This document shows, in pieces, positions 6,475 through 14,496 of a stretch of DNA of 22,853 bases (position 1 is the first letter of the stretch; every line of letters starts with the position of its first letter). Source of the stretch: Bacteroidales bacterium UBA6408 (GTDB lineage: Bacteria; Bacteroidota; Bacteroidia; Bacteroidales; UBA932); the NCBI GenBank assembly GCA_002439805.1, contig DJPQ01000012.1, positions 1 to 22,853 on the forward strand. Reading direction: 5' to 3'. Below the pieces are notes generated by a model. That model saw only the letters and a program-made list of their open reading frames with translations, was not told where the DNA came from and made no database searches. The translations under genes were made by a program, and so were the position numbers.

Positions 6475-7572
6475 ATGCTTGACGGGATTGAAATATTCTC
6501 TGGGGCAGGAGGTTTGGCGAAGGGGCTTGAAACCTCTGGAATTCGTCATCGTGCATTCGTGGAATGGAATAAGGATGCTTGTAAGACCCTGAGGCGGAAT
6601 TTTGACGAAGCATCCGTCTATGAGGGAGATGTTCGTGATTTCGATTTTTTGACATATAGCGGGGTCGATGTAATAGCGGGCGGTCCTCCCTGTCAGCCCT
6701 TTTCTCTGGGCGGAAAGGCTCTTGGCTTCGACGATAAGCGAGATATGTTCCCTTACGCGGTAGATGCTATCCGCAAACTGAAACCTAAGGCGTTTATTTT
6801 TGAGAATGTCAAGGGATTACTTCGCGATTCGTTCAAAGAGTATTTTGAGTTCATTATCCTCCAACTCCAATATCCGGATATACCCCTCAATGCTGAGACT
6901 TGGAAAGAAAATTATGCGTATCTCAGAAATGAGGTGAAAAAAGATTATAAGGGGCTGCGGTATAAAGTCGCCTATCGGCTTGTTAACGCCGCAGATTACG
7001 GCGTTCCTCAGAAACGGGAGCGCGTAATCATAGTCGGTTTTCGTTCTGATATTAAGGTTAAATGGGCATTCCCTGAACCTACTCATTCGGAAGATGCGCT
7101 TCGCTGGAGCCAGTTCGTCACAGGGGACTATTGGGAGCGTCACCGCATTCCGTGCACCTACCCCGGAAACGTCGTCAGTGAACAAAGGCTGTATCTGTTC
7201 GAGAAGTATGGATTCTTGCAGCCCGAATTGTTGCCCTGGCTCACGATTCGGGATGTGACAACGGATTTGGAGTGTTCCGAGTCTAAGTTTTCGCGTGAGT
7301 ATCCGGGTCATACCGGGAGTTTTATTGACGAGCCGTCAAAGACGATAAAGGCAGGGGCTCATGGTGTCCCCGGCGGTGAGAATATGGTTAAACTGGATGA
7401 CGGAACTACTCGCTACCTCACCATTGATGAAGCAAAGAGAATCCAGACATTTCCGGACGAGTACGTCATTACGGGCTCTTGGACTGAGGGCATGAGACAA
7501 CTTGGTAATGCCGTTCCCGTCAGACTGGCCTATGTGATTGGAAAGTCTGTTGTTGATGCATTGGAACCCTGA
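6475..7572 (+). CDS. C5 cytosine DNA methyltransferase of the restriction-modification pair
   Basis: This 365-residue enzyme transfers a methyl group from S-adenosylmethionine to C5 of cytosine and protects host DNA from the neighbouring endonuclease. Motif I is FSGAGGLAKGLE (8-19); motif IV GGPPCQPFS carries catalytic Cys73; motif VI is ENV (110-112); motif VIII is QKRERVIIVG (179-188). A target-recognition region of about 100 residues follows, then PSKTIKAGAHGVPGG (motif IX region) and QLGNAVPV (motif X). All key motifs are intact. The ATG at 6475 follows a purine-rich GGAGAGGAGGAAG stretch, a clearer Shine-Dalgarno-like sequence than most genes here have. After the stop, a copy of the array 2 core marks the right edge of the pair. 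Confidence 0.95.
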   Translation: MLDGIEIFSGAGGLAKGLETSGIRHRAFVEWNKDACKTLRRNFDEASVYEGDVRDFDFLTYSGVDVIAGGPPCQPFSLGGKALGFDDKRDMFPYAVDAIRKLKPKAFIFENVKGLLRDSFKEYFEFIILQLQYPDIPLNAETWKENYAYLRNEVKKDYKGLRYKVAYRLVNAADYGVPQKRERVIIVGFRSDIKVKWAFPEPTHSEDALRWSQFVTGDYWERHRIPCTYPGNVVSEQRLYLFEKYGFLQPELLPWLTIRDVTTDLECSESKFSREYPGHTGSFIDEPSKTIKAGAHGVPGGENMVKLDDGTTRYLTIDEAKRIQTFPDEYVITGSWTEGMRQLGNAVPVRLAYVIGKSVVDALEP

Positions 7573-7575
7573 AAT

Positions 7576-7593
7576 TGCACCATTCCGAGATTT
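7576..7593. repeat. Downstream copy of the array 2 core
   Basis: TGCACCATTCCGAGATTT is identical to 5674-5691 and lies three bases after the methyltransferase stop. The two copies bracket the restriction-modification genes as direct repeats about 1.9 kb apart. Confidence 0.75.
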
Positions 7594-7629
7594 GCGAAAA
7601 GAAAGACGCTCTGGAATTATGACGCAAAA

Positions 7630-7661
7630 AGAAACCTCCGTCCAAGTCACAGGGACGGAGG
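7630..7661 (-). terminator. Terminator of the minus-strand ABC operon
   Basis: CCTCCGTCC (7635-7643) pairs with GGACGGAGG (7653-7661) around a 9-nt loop. Read on the minus strand the stem is followed by TTTCTTTTTG, so it would end transcription coming from the permease at 7828. On the plus strand no T tract follows. Confidence 0.65.
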
Positions 7662-7789
7662 CTTATCGTATCAAATGGTATTATATATGTTTAACTAAAC
7701 AGTTATACATTTAATCAAAGAGCATACCAAACTCAACTGAAGCCCCTCAAACGGCGATTTTGAAGGATTGCCTGATAAATCCGCCTGGT

Positions 7790-7831
7790 GTAAAAGTCGC
7801 ATAAAAGGATGGGATGCAAGGCGGCTTTTAC
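7790..7831 (-). repeat. Terminal-inverted-repeat element, copy C (internally deleted, 42 bp)
   Basis: Only the ends remain: GTAAAAGTCGCATAAAAGG with its flank, joined directly to GCGGCTTTTAC. The terminal TAA of the element on the minus strand is the stop codon of the permease (7828-7830). The interior found in copies A and B is missing. Confidence 0.65.
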
Positions 7832-10257
7832 TCTGACTTCAGCTGCTCCACAGGATTGCTCGTCGCCGCCCTCCAGCTGCGGAGCGTCACGATGGCGACC
7901 GTGATGACAAGCACGGCCAGAAGGGCTGCGGCGAAGACCCACCAGACAATTTCCGTGTGGTAGGCGAAGCCGTCGAAATAGAGCCGAACAATCAGCCAGC
8001 TCACCGGTGCGGCCACTGCAAACGACACGAGCACGATGACTATGAACTTGCGGTTGAGCATCTTGAGTATGTCCGTGACACCGGCTCCGTTCACACGCCT
8101 GATTGCAATCTCGCGGCTTCTGTGCTGCGTCTCGAAAAGCACGAGACCGAAGACTCCCATAAGCGAGATGATGATTGCAATCAGCGTGAACAGCCCTATC
8201 ATCTGCGCGAGCTGACTCTCCCTCTTATACTGAGCCCCGAGTTCCTTGTCGAAGAAATCCACCCCGTAGGTCTCCGGATCGGTGTCCGGGCGCATCTCGG
8301 CCACGGTGTTGTTCACGAAGCGCATCACCTCGGCAGGGTTGGCTCCGGGGGCGGTTCTGATGTAAATGTGCCTGAGTCCGCTTCTCCATCTGTGCTTGCC
8401 GAATACATAGAATGCGAAAGGCGCGTTTCCATACTGCAAAGGCTTGAAATGGAAATCCTTGCAGATTCCTACGACCTCGGTCTTTGCCCCGTGCCCCGGT
8501 CCCGGAGTCTCAAGGTCGATGTTGAACTCCTTCTGTCCCTGAACGTTGAAAATCATGGAACTGCCATCCGAAATCTCGTCCGATTCAGAGAAATCCCGTC
8601 CCTCCACGATGCCGATTCCCATGAACCTGAGGAAATTATACGCTACCGGGTAGCACTGGAAATTGATGGTCTCACCCTTGTAGTCGCGACCCCAGCCCAT
8701 TCTGGAGGTGTTGACAATCCTTCCGTCCGCCCATGTGATGTCCTCAATCTGCGGGTTGCTGCGGAGCCGGTCCTCAAAGGCATGATTCTGTTCCCCATAC
8801 CAGCACAGCCCGAGGGGAATGTTTCCGGTGAGCAGGTTGGACTTGTTGAAGCCCATGTCGTAGTTCATCATGTAGCTGTGCTGCAGGCTTATGAAGGACG
8901 CGCAGACAATCAGCGCGATTGAAATGGCGAACTGGAAGCCTATCAGCACATTGCGCAGCCTCCGTCCGGCAGCTGACCCTCCGAATGAGCCCTTGAGCAC
9001 GAGCGCCGGCTGGAACGAGGTGATGTAGAGCGCCGGATAGATGCTTCCTCCGACCGCTGCGACGAGCGCGACGGAAACAGTCAAGGCCATCACGGCGGCA
9101 TTGTCCCTGATTCCGACGTTTGAACTGAGTATGTCGGAGAGCGGGCTTGCCGCAAAGGCGTAGACGAGAAGCGCCGCGAGGGCAAGGGACAGGAGCACGA
9201 GCCCTACGGATTCACCTATGAAGTTGAGAACCAGCGAGCTGCGTGAAACTCCGAAAATCTTGTAGGTGTTGACGGACCTAAGCCTTGCCGGGACGAGCGC
9301 GAAGAAAAAGTTTATGAAATTGATTAGCGCAATCAGGATTATTAGTATGGCCACCGCGAGCATCGTGATGTCCGTCGTGAGGTTTCCGGATTCTCCGGGC
9401 TTGCCGTCAAGCACTTTCGTGAAATACATTTCCTTCAAGGACACTAACTTGACGCTCATCCTGTCCAGCATCTCCTCAAACTCGGCCTTGTCTTCCTCCC
9501 CGGCCGAATCGTCTATCCGATAGAGTCGGCTCAGAAACTCCCGCATCACGGGCATCGCCTCCGTCTCGAACTCGCTTCTTTGCGAGGCGTCGCGGAGCTT
9601 CACGACATACTGGAACGACCATTCGGTCGTGCTGTCCATATGGCTGTTTCCGGCGTCATAGACCCCTTCCACATATCCGAGATCCGAGTTTTTCTGAAAA
9701 TCCCGGAATATGGCGACGACCTCCATCGCGTTTTTCTCGCCCTCCGGATCACTCCATGAAATCCTGTCCCCGACCGTGACTCCGTTCTTCTTCGCAAAGG
9801 TCTCGCTCACGGCGAGGGTCGCAGGCCTTGACAGCTCCTCAAGCGAGCCTTCAGCCGCCTCGAAATTCATTGTCCGGATTCCGCCGGCGGAGTATTCCAT
9901 AGTGGTGAGACGCATCTTCCGCACAGTGTCGCCGTGCCGTGTCCAGCAAATCTCCGGTTCCCCGTGCCATGCCTGGAACATTCCTCCGCACTCCACGGAT
10001 GATGAACCATTCACCAGCGCCTCACCGAGCGGACGGCATATCCAGGTGTTGTATTTCCCCGGCGAATAGTTCGACGGCAGGGCAATTATGAACGTACGGT
10101 CCGCATCCTTGAGCCGCTGATTATACCCGAAGTCCCGGCTCACCTGCGTCATAATCACATAGAAAGCCCCGAACGCCACCGCCATTCCGATGACATTCAG
10201 CAGGCTCGACGCCTTGTACCGCCGCAGGGTATTTATAAAATTGTTGAATATGTACAT
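7828..10257 (-). CDS. FtsX/MacB-type ABC transporter permease (downstream gene of the operon)
   Basis: This 809-residue inner-membrane permease has the duplicated FtsX layout. A first helix lies near residues 19-38, followed by a large periplasmic MacB-like domain (about 40-295). Helices follow near 299-321, 349-370, 389-411 and 438-457, then a second periplasmic domain, and three C-terminal helices. The REIAIRRVNGA motif after a late helix is typical of the family and probably faces the ATPase. The ATG at 10257 (MYIFNNFINTLRRY) is chosen over a start at 10434 because the extra 59 codons translate the inverted-repeat element and lack family character. It follows the ATPase gene at 10494 on the same strand, with repeat copy B in between. 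Its tail matches that of the permease at 2-1774. The substrate is unknown. Confidence 0.92.
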   Translation of the reverse strand: MYIFNNFINTLRRYKASSLLNVIGMAVAFGAFYVIMTQVSRDFGYNQRLKDADRTFIIALPSNYSPGKYNTWICRPLGEALVNGSSSVECGGMFQAWHGEPEICWTRHGDTVRKMRLTTMEYSAGGIRTMNFEAAEGSLEELSRPATLAVSETFAKKNGVTVGDRISWSDPEGEKNAMEVVAIFRDFQKNSDLGYVEGVYDAGNSHMDSTTEWSFQYVVKLRDASQRSEFETEAMPVMREFLSRLYRIDDSAGEEDKAEFEEMLDRMSVKLVSLKEMYFTKVLDGKPGESGNLTTDITMLAVAILIILIALINFINFFFALVPARLRSVNTYKIFGVSRSSLVLNFIGESVGLVLLSLALAALLVYAFAASPLSDILSSNVGIRDNAAVMALTVSVALVAAVGGSIYPALYITSFQPALVLKGSFGGSAAGRRLRNVLIGFQFAISIALIVCASFISLQHSYMMNYDMGFNKSNLLTGNIPLGLCWYGEQNHAFEDRLRSNPQIEDITWADGRIVNTSRMGWGRDYKGETINFQCYPVAYNFLRFMGIGIVEGRDFSESDEISDGSSMIFNVQGQKEFNIDLETPGPGHGAKTEVVGICKDFHFKPLQYGNAPFAFYVFGKHRWRSGLRHIYIRTAPGANPAEVMRFVNNTVAEMRPDTDPETYGVDFFDKELGAQYKRESQLAQMIGLFTLIAIIISLMGVFGLVLFETQHRSREIAIRRVNGAGVTDILKMLNRKFIVIVLVSFAVAAPVSWLIVRLYFDGFAYHTEIVWWVFAAALLAVLVITVAIVTLRSWRAATSNPVEQLKSE

Positions 10258-10272
10258 AATAAATAGCTTAGA

Positions 10273-10497
10273 GTAAAAGTCGCATAAAAGGATGGGATGC
10301 AAGGCGGACGGTGCGGATGACGCCATTTGAGTTATGAGACGCATCAGCGTCGTGCGGAGAACAGCGAAGCGAGAGCATTGTGCGATGGCGCGCACGGAGC
10401 ACAACTTCCCCTTCGAGGGGACGGGAGGGGTCAATTAGATGGTGAGGATTTCATCAAACCGTCCAACGCAGCAGACCGCCTTTTAGGCGGCTTTTAC
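10273..10497 (-). repeat. Terminal-inverted-repeat element, copy B (225 bp)
   Basis: On the minus strand the element begins GTAAAAGCCGCC at 10497, where its TAA is the ATPase stop codon, and ends with CCTTTTATGCGACTTTTAC at 10273. It shares both ends and the TTGATGAAATCCTCA stretch with copy A. About 100 bp of extra interior includes a hairpin-forming CCCCTCGAAGGGG. It fills nearly all of the space between the ATPase and the permease. Confidence 0.7.
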
Positions 10498-11174
10498 AAC
10501 TCGTTTTTGACATCGCTCACGATGTGCCCGTCAAACAGATCAATAGTCCGCTGCGCCATGGCCGCGTCCTTCTGCGAGTGGGTCACCATCACGATGGTCG
10601 TGCCCTCGCCGTTAAGCTCGCAGAGCAGGTCCATCACCTCCTTGCCGTTCTTAGAGTCGAGGTTTCCCGTAGGCTCGTCGGCCAGAATCAGTTTCGGCGA
10701 GGCCACCACCGCACGCGCAATCGCCACCCTCTGCTGCTGACCGCCGGAGAGCTGCTGCGGGAAGTGCTTTGCCCTGTGGCTGATGTTCATACGTGCCATC
10801 ACGGCCTCCACCTTCTCCTTTCTCTCGGCAGCCGAGAAGTTCATATAGCGCAGCGGCAGCTCGATGTTCTCATATACATTCAGTTCGTCAATCAGGTTGA
10901 AGCTCTGAAACACGAACCCGATGTTTCCCTTGCGGAACTTGGTTCTCTCCTTCTCCTTCAGCTGCGCGACCTCCTGCCCAAGCAGCAGATAGCTTCCGGA
11001 GGTCGGGTTGTCGAGAAGTCCGAGGATGTTGAGCAGCGTTGATTTTCCGCATCCGGAAGGCCCCATAATGGCGACGAACTCGCCGTCCTGAATTTCAAAG
11101 GAAACATTGTCGAGAGCCACCGTCTCAATCTCCTCGGTCCTGAAGACCTTGCAAATGTCTGTAATCTTAATCAT
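10494..11174 (-). CDS. ABC transporter ATPase, MacB/LolD type
   Basis: This 226-residue nucleotide-binding subunit powers the two FtsX-type permeases encoded on either side. Walker A is GPSGCGKST (38-46), the Q loop is at Gln90, the signature LSGGQQQRV is at 142-150, Walker B LILADEP has Asp166-Glu167, and the switch is His199. The length and the MGPSGCGKSTLLNILG context are typical of the MacB/LolD subfamily, which works at the membrane without translocating substrate through a classical channel. The start at 11174 (MIKITDICKVF) is preferred over 11252, which adds 26 AT-rich codons without family similarity. The gene is central in a permease-ATPase-permease operon. No membrane-fusion protein or outer-membrane channel gene is present in the window. 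Confidence 0.95.
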   Translation of the reverse strand: MIKITDICKVFRTEEIETVALDNVSFEIQDGEFVAIMGPSGCGKSTLLNILGLLDNPTSGSYLLLGQEVAQLKEKERTKFRKGNIGFVFQSFNLIDELNVYENIELPLRYMNFSAAERKEKVEAVMARMNISHRAKHFPQQLSGGQQQRVAIARAVVASPKLILADEPTGNLDSKNGKEVMDLLCELNGEGTTIVMVTHSQKDAAMAQRTIDLFDGHIVSDVKNEL

Positions 11175-11271
11175 AATACCTTTATTTTTTGTTTTATATT
11201 TCAATATATTCAATTCTCGTATATTCGAGTCGTTGTATAACTGTTTTGACAATTCTGAAATATGCGCGAAA

Positions 11272-11353
11272 GGGCTTCAAGGAAGCCGGAGGTGAGAAAC
11301 CCGGCGCGATTTTTTTTCATGAGCGACGGGTTCCCGCCTCCGGCGTGAAGCCC
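11272..11353 (-). repeat. Imperfect long hairpin between permease and ATPase genes
   Basis: Several complementary blocks line up: GGGCTTCA/TGAAGCCC at the outside, GCCGGAGG/CCTCCGGC next, then AAACCCG opposite CGGGTT. The loop holds a run of eight T (A on the transcribed strand), so it does not look like a terminator. It lies in the 216-nt gap after the upstream permease stop and could stabilise the 3' end of the upstream message or lower expression of downstream genes. Confidence 0.5.
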
Positions 11354-11390
11354 GTAAAGCCCAATCTAATAGTATAGTTATAGCCTGTCA

Positions 11391-13844
11391 TCACTCTGTC
11401 TTGATACTCTCGGCCGGATTGCGGTTCGCCACAACCTGCACATAAACATCCGAAACGACGGCGACAATGCCGAGCACGCCGATGAAAGTCACGGCAAACA
11501 CCCACCACGGAAGCCCCGCCTGAATGCTGAACTGCTGCTCCCACCGTGCCGCCACAATCCCCGCCAGAACGCAGCCGACGGCTACTGACGGTCCCGCAAT
11601 CCACATCACGTCCCTAAGGAACATCTCCCGAATCTGCGAGAACTGAGCCCCGTTCACCCTCCGCACCGCAATCTCCTTGGCGCGGCGGCGCACCTCGTCA
11701 ATCGTGTATCCCACAAGCCCCAAAAGAGCGATAATCAGCGAAACAATGCCTCCGATGAGCACGGCGTTCCTCGTATTCCTCGTGTCAGACAGATTGTCAA
11801 GGGCGGCAGTGCTGCATGGAACGATTTTGCTCGCCTGTCCAGGCAGAATCTCATTCACCACTGCCTGCGTATGCTCCAGAGCCTCGGGTGAAATCTTGTG
11901 ATACTTCACGAAAATGAGTCGGAACATATTTGTGTATTGCTGCGGGTTGCAGTAGAAGACGACCATCGGTCTGGTGGAGTAGAAACTGTCCTCAATGCTG
12001 AACGAGCCTTGGTTTATGGGCTTGAACACACCGCAAATCCTTTTGGGGCCTTCCTTGTGCCCCGTAATCATGACATCCCTTCCGAGCACCTCGTCCCATC
12101 CTGCGGTTTTCTCCATTTTATCTACAAACCTCTCATCCACAAGTATTTCCCTGTCGGCGGCAAGCGTCCCGTCAAAATTGCGCCCCTCAATAATCTCCAC
12201 TCCGAGGACATTGAGCCAGTGGCTGTCGACATAATAGGCATCCCTGATATTGAACAGCTGCCTGTCCTCTCCCGGTATTGAAACGTTGTTGCCGGAATAG
12301 CCGTCGAAAGGGCTCTGGTAGGCGAAGGCCGCGTCATCCACGTCCGAAAGCGTGCGCACCTCCGCCATGAGAGTGTTCTTCTGCTCGTGGGTCGCCTCAG
12401 GGAGACTTATCATCGCGACGTCCCGGTAGTTGAATCCGAGGTCTGCATTGGCCATCTTGTCATATTGAAGCGAAATCACGCAAATCACGACCGCGAGGAA
12501 CGCCACGGCCGCAAACTCCACGGCCAGCAGACCGAGCTTCCATCTGCGCCTGCCCTCGCTGTAGTTTCTGAACGCCGCCGCGACCGGAATCCTGTTGAAG
12601 AAATGTGCCGGCAGAGCGGTGTTTATGAGGATGAGCGCGACGACTACGGCTATGGCCAGAATCAGCGGCTTTCCGGAGAAGAGCGAAGAAACGTCGGCTC
12701 CGAGAATCTCCTCCACGGTGCCTCGGAATGCAAAGATGAGGACTGCTGCGAGTCCGCAGCCAAGCAGCGTGTGGACGAGAGCTTCCGCGAACATCATCCC
12801 GAACATCTCGCCTCGTCCGCTTCCGAGGCATTTCCGCAGAGCCATCTCGCGGCTGCGCGTCACCGTCGTCGAAAGGACTATAAGCAGATAGTTCAGCACC
12901 GAGGTGAGCAGCAGCGCGAATGCCACGAACCCAAGCAGCAGCGTCATGTTTCTCTGATTCTCGTCCTCGTTGTGGAATCCGAGAAGCGGCTTGACGATGA
13001 AATCCTGTTCAAATCCGGCGGCCTTCATCTGCTCCACCGGAAGGTAGGTGTTTATGAATCCTCCGAAATTGCCGTTGAGCCCGTCGGCGTCGGAGGCCTT
13101 CCGGAGCTTCAGGAATGTGCTGTAACGGTCATTGCCGATGACCCCGTCCGTTCCGTCATAGATGAACATTCCTGTGGTCGGAATCGAGATGAGCACCTGC
13201 GGACGAACGCTTGAGTTGAGCGGATAGTCCTCAAAGACACCGCTTATCGTCAGCTCATAACCGTTTCCCCATCCCGCGACAGAGAACCGCTCCCCGATGA
13301 CCCGTTCCGCAACCGCTCTCTTGTCTGTAGTCTTCAACGTGCCGTCCGTCATCGTGGACGCAATTTTCCTTGCAACGGCGAAGGACACGACGGCATTTCC
13401 CTTCACGTCAAGCGTTTCCGTAATGTTCCCCGCAAGACACTTTCTGTCAAGCACATGGAAGAAAGCCGAATCTGCCACTCCGGTGTATCCGGCATCGACT
13501 CTCGCCTTTGTCCCGTGCATGATGAGGTTGGCGTTCCATTCGAACCAAGTGAACCTCGTCGCTTCCTCGACCTGCGGGAAATATTCCTTCATCCTCGGCG
13601 CGATTCCTCCGCTCGTGTGAGTATAGACCTTATACTCTCCGTTCATATCCGCCGCCTCGCTGACATAGAAGATTCGCTCCGCCCCGTCATAGAAATCGTC
13701 ATAAGTCTGTTCAAAGCACACCTTCGACGTAAGCACCAGCCCCACTGCCAGCCCGATTCCGAGCGTGAGCACCTTCAGCCCGTTCCTCCGTCCCTTCGCC
13801 GGCAGTGTCCTCACCGCTGCGGCCATGTCATTAAGAAAATTCAT
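11391..13844 (-). CDS. FtsX/MacB-type ABC transporter permease (first gene of the operon)
   Basis: This 817-residue inner-membrane permease has its first helix near residues 22-41. A periplasmic domain (about 42-298) follows, then helices near 301-324, 352-372, 392-415 and 440-458, a second periplasmic domain, and three C-terminal helices. The motifs SREMALRKCLGSG and AKEIAVRRVNGA after the cytoplasmic ends of helices are family hallmarks. It differs clearly from the other two permeases and ends NPAESIKTE, so the operon probably encodes an asymmetric pair of permeases rather than a homodimer. It is the first gene of the operon. Twin palindromes and promoter-like sequences lie within 150 bp upstream. 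The substrate is unknown; efflux or envelope-stress functions are common in this family. Confidence 0.93.
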   Translation of the reverse strand: MNFLNDMAAAVRTLPAKGRRNGLKVLTLGIGLAVGLVLTSKVCFEQTYDDFYDGAERIFYVSEAADMNGEYKVYTHTSGGIAPRMKEYFPQVEEATRFTWFEWNANLIMHGTKARVDAGYTGVADSAFFHVLDRKCLAGNITETLDVKGNAVVSFAVARKIASTMTDGTLKTTDKRAVAERVIGERFSVAGWGNGYELTISGVFEDYPLNSSVRPQVLISIPTTGMFIYDGTDGVIGNDRYSTFLKLRKASDADGLNGNFGGFINTYLPVEQMKAAGFEQDFIVKPLLGFHNEDENQRNMTLLLGFVAFALLLTSVLNYLLIVLSTTVTRSREMALRKCLGSGRGEMFGMMFAEALVHTLLGCGLAAVLIFAFRGTVEEILGADVSSLFSGKPLILAIAVVVALILINTALPAHFFNRIPVAAAFRNYSEGRRRWKLGLLAVEFAAVAFLAVVICVISLQYDKMANADLGFNYRDVAMISLPEATHEQKNTLMAEVRTLSDVDDAAFAYQSPFDGYSGNNVSIPGEDRQLFNIRDAYYVDSHWLNVLGVEIIEGRNFDGTLAADREILVDERFVDKMEKTAGWDEVLGRDVMITGHKEGPKRICGVFKPINQGSFSIEDSFYSTRPMVVFYCNPQQYTNMFRLIFVKYHKISPEALEHTQAVVNEILPGQASKIVPCSTAALDNLSDTRNTRNAVLIGGIVSLIIALLGLVGYTIDEVRRRAKEIAVRRVNGAQFSQIREMFLRDVMWIAGPSVAVGCVLAGIVAARWEQQFSIQAGLPWWVFAVTFIGVLGIVAVVSDVYVQVVANRNPAESIKTE

Positions 13845-13877
13845 GTTCCCGTAAAACTTTTATCATTTTTATCGGAA

Positions 13878-13904
13878 CAAAGGTAAAACGATAAATATGC
13901 CAAA
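13878..13904 (-). promoter_or_regulatory. Candidate promoter of the ABC operon (two readings)
   Basis: On the minus strand TACCTTTG (13885-13878) fits the Bacteroidota -7 box, with TTTG (13904-13901) upstream, but their 15-bp spacing is shorter than the usual 19-21. The same stretch can be read as a degenerate sigma-54 site: TTGGCA at 13903-13898, with GT where the -12 GC should be. Given the upstream twin palindromes and the nearby sigma-54 activator, the second reading deserves testing. Confidence 0.35.
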
Positions 13905-13957
13905 GAAGTCAATGCGCTAAGTTCCAGATGTTTATGCGTGTGACTCTATTCCCTTCA

Positions 13958-13995
13958 TGTAAAGAAACTTTACACATCTGTAAAGAAACTTGACA
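13958..13995. promoter_or_regulatory. Twin palindromic operators upstream of the ABC operon
   Basis: TGTAAAGAAACTTTACA (13958-13974) is a perfect 7-3-7 inverted repeat. TGTAAAGAAACTTGACA (13979-13995) is the same with one mismatch. Their starts are 21 bp apart, two helical turns, so two dimers would bind the same DNA face. They lie about 115-150 bp before the permease start codon, the usual place for binding sites of NtrC-type activators. Binding by the regulator at 3791-5128 is an inference. Confidence 0.6.
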
Positions 13996-14110
13996 AAACC
14001 CTCCGCGAAGATGCTCCGCCAAATGACTGCTCTATTCCACGGCTTGCAGTCAAGGCCGAAAGCTATAGGAACATCGTGCGGCCATCAAAATTGCAGAAAT
14101 TGCAGAGAAA
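13996..14110. other. Intergenic stretch with no recognised gene
   Basis: This stretch separates the divergently transcribed ABC operon and the three-gene cassette. I see no gene in it. The only notable feature is a short direct repeat AAATTGCAG near 14089-14107. The plus-strand frame around 14010-14120 reads without stops for a while but has no start, so any coding remnant is unproven. Confidence 0.3.
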
Positions 14111-14141
14111 TTTGTTCGTCGTGGAAAATTATGTAATTTTG
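14111..14141 (+). promoter_or_regulatory. Bacteroidota promoter of the three-gene cassette
   Basis: TTTG (14111-14114), 19 bases, TAATTTTG (14134-14141) fits the TTTG-N19-21-TAnnTTTG consensus. The first gene starts at 14206, leaving a leader of about 58 nt. The -7 box lies in AAAATTATGTAATTTTG (14125-14141), identical to the promoter at 17306-17322. Confidence 0.65.
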
Positions 14142-14205
14142 TGCTTGGATATGCTGTGGATGAAATTTGTGGGAACGGGTGCATTTATGATAATTGTTGT
14201 GACTT

Positions 14206-14496
14206 ATGAATATGGCAGAAGCTGCAACTCAGGCGATATTGTCTAATAATGGCGATATGACGTCGTTCAGGTATGGCGATTATAACATTCGTTTTCGTAC
14301 TCCTTCTGTATTGAAAAAATATACTGAGGTGGTGACTTGGGATAGTGGATATTTGGTAGTTATGGCTGATTATGAGGGACTTGGCATCATGGAGGATTAT
14401 ATAGACCTTGTTCCGATTCTCCATAATCTTTACATAAATCCCCAAAAATTTCTCAAGAATATTCGAACGGTAAAAATTGGAAACTATGAGCAGTGA
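14206..14496 (+). CDS. Small protein of unknown function, first gene of a three-gene cassette
   Basis: A 96-residue protein with no signal peptide or membrane segment, presumably cytoplasmic. It begins with a short helical stretch, then strand-like segments (YNIRFRTPS, GYLVVMADY) and ends YIDLVPILHNLYINPQKFLKNIRTVKI. I recall small Bacteroidales proteins with this sort of ending but cannot name the family. A second ATG two codons on is equally possible as the start. Its stop lies 11 nt inside the next gene, so the two are translationally linked. A strong promoter match lies 65 bp upstream. Codon use looks AT-richer than in the flanking ABC and biosynthetic genes, which suggests acquisition. 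Confidence 0.7.
   Translation: MNMAEAATQAILSNNGDMTSFRYGDYNIRFRTPSVLKKYTEVVTWDSGYLVVMADYEGLGIMEDYIDLVPILHNLYINPQKFLKNIRTVKIGNYEQ

Noticed and set aside
7957..8922. A 321-codon plus-strand open frame
   Set aside because: It is antisense to the permease at 7828-10257, which has family motifs and membrane helices; the plus-strand product has none.
10258..10434. Extended start of the permease at 10434
   Set aside because: The extra 59 codons translate the inverted-repeat element, whose sequence is also found at two other non-coding places.
11300..11330. Intrinsic terminator at the T8 run between permease and ATPase
   Set aside because: The T run is in the loop of the hairpin and not after the stem, and it lies on the non-transcribed direction for the operon.
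12387..13214. A 275-codon plus-strand open frame
   Set aside because: It is antisense to the permease at 11391-13844 and has a shadow-type composition rich in Glu, His and Arg.
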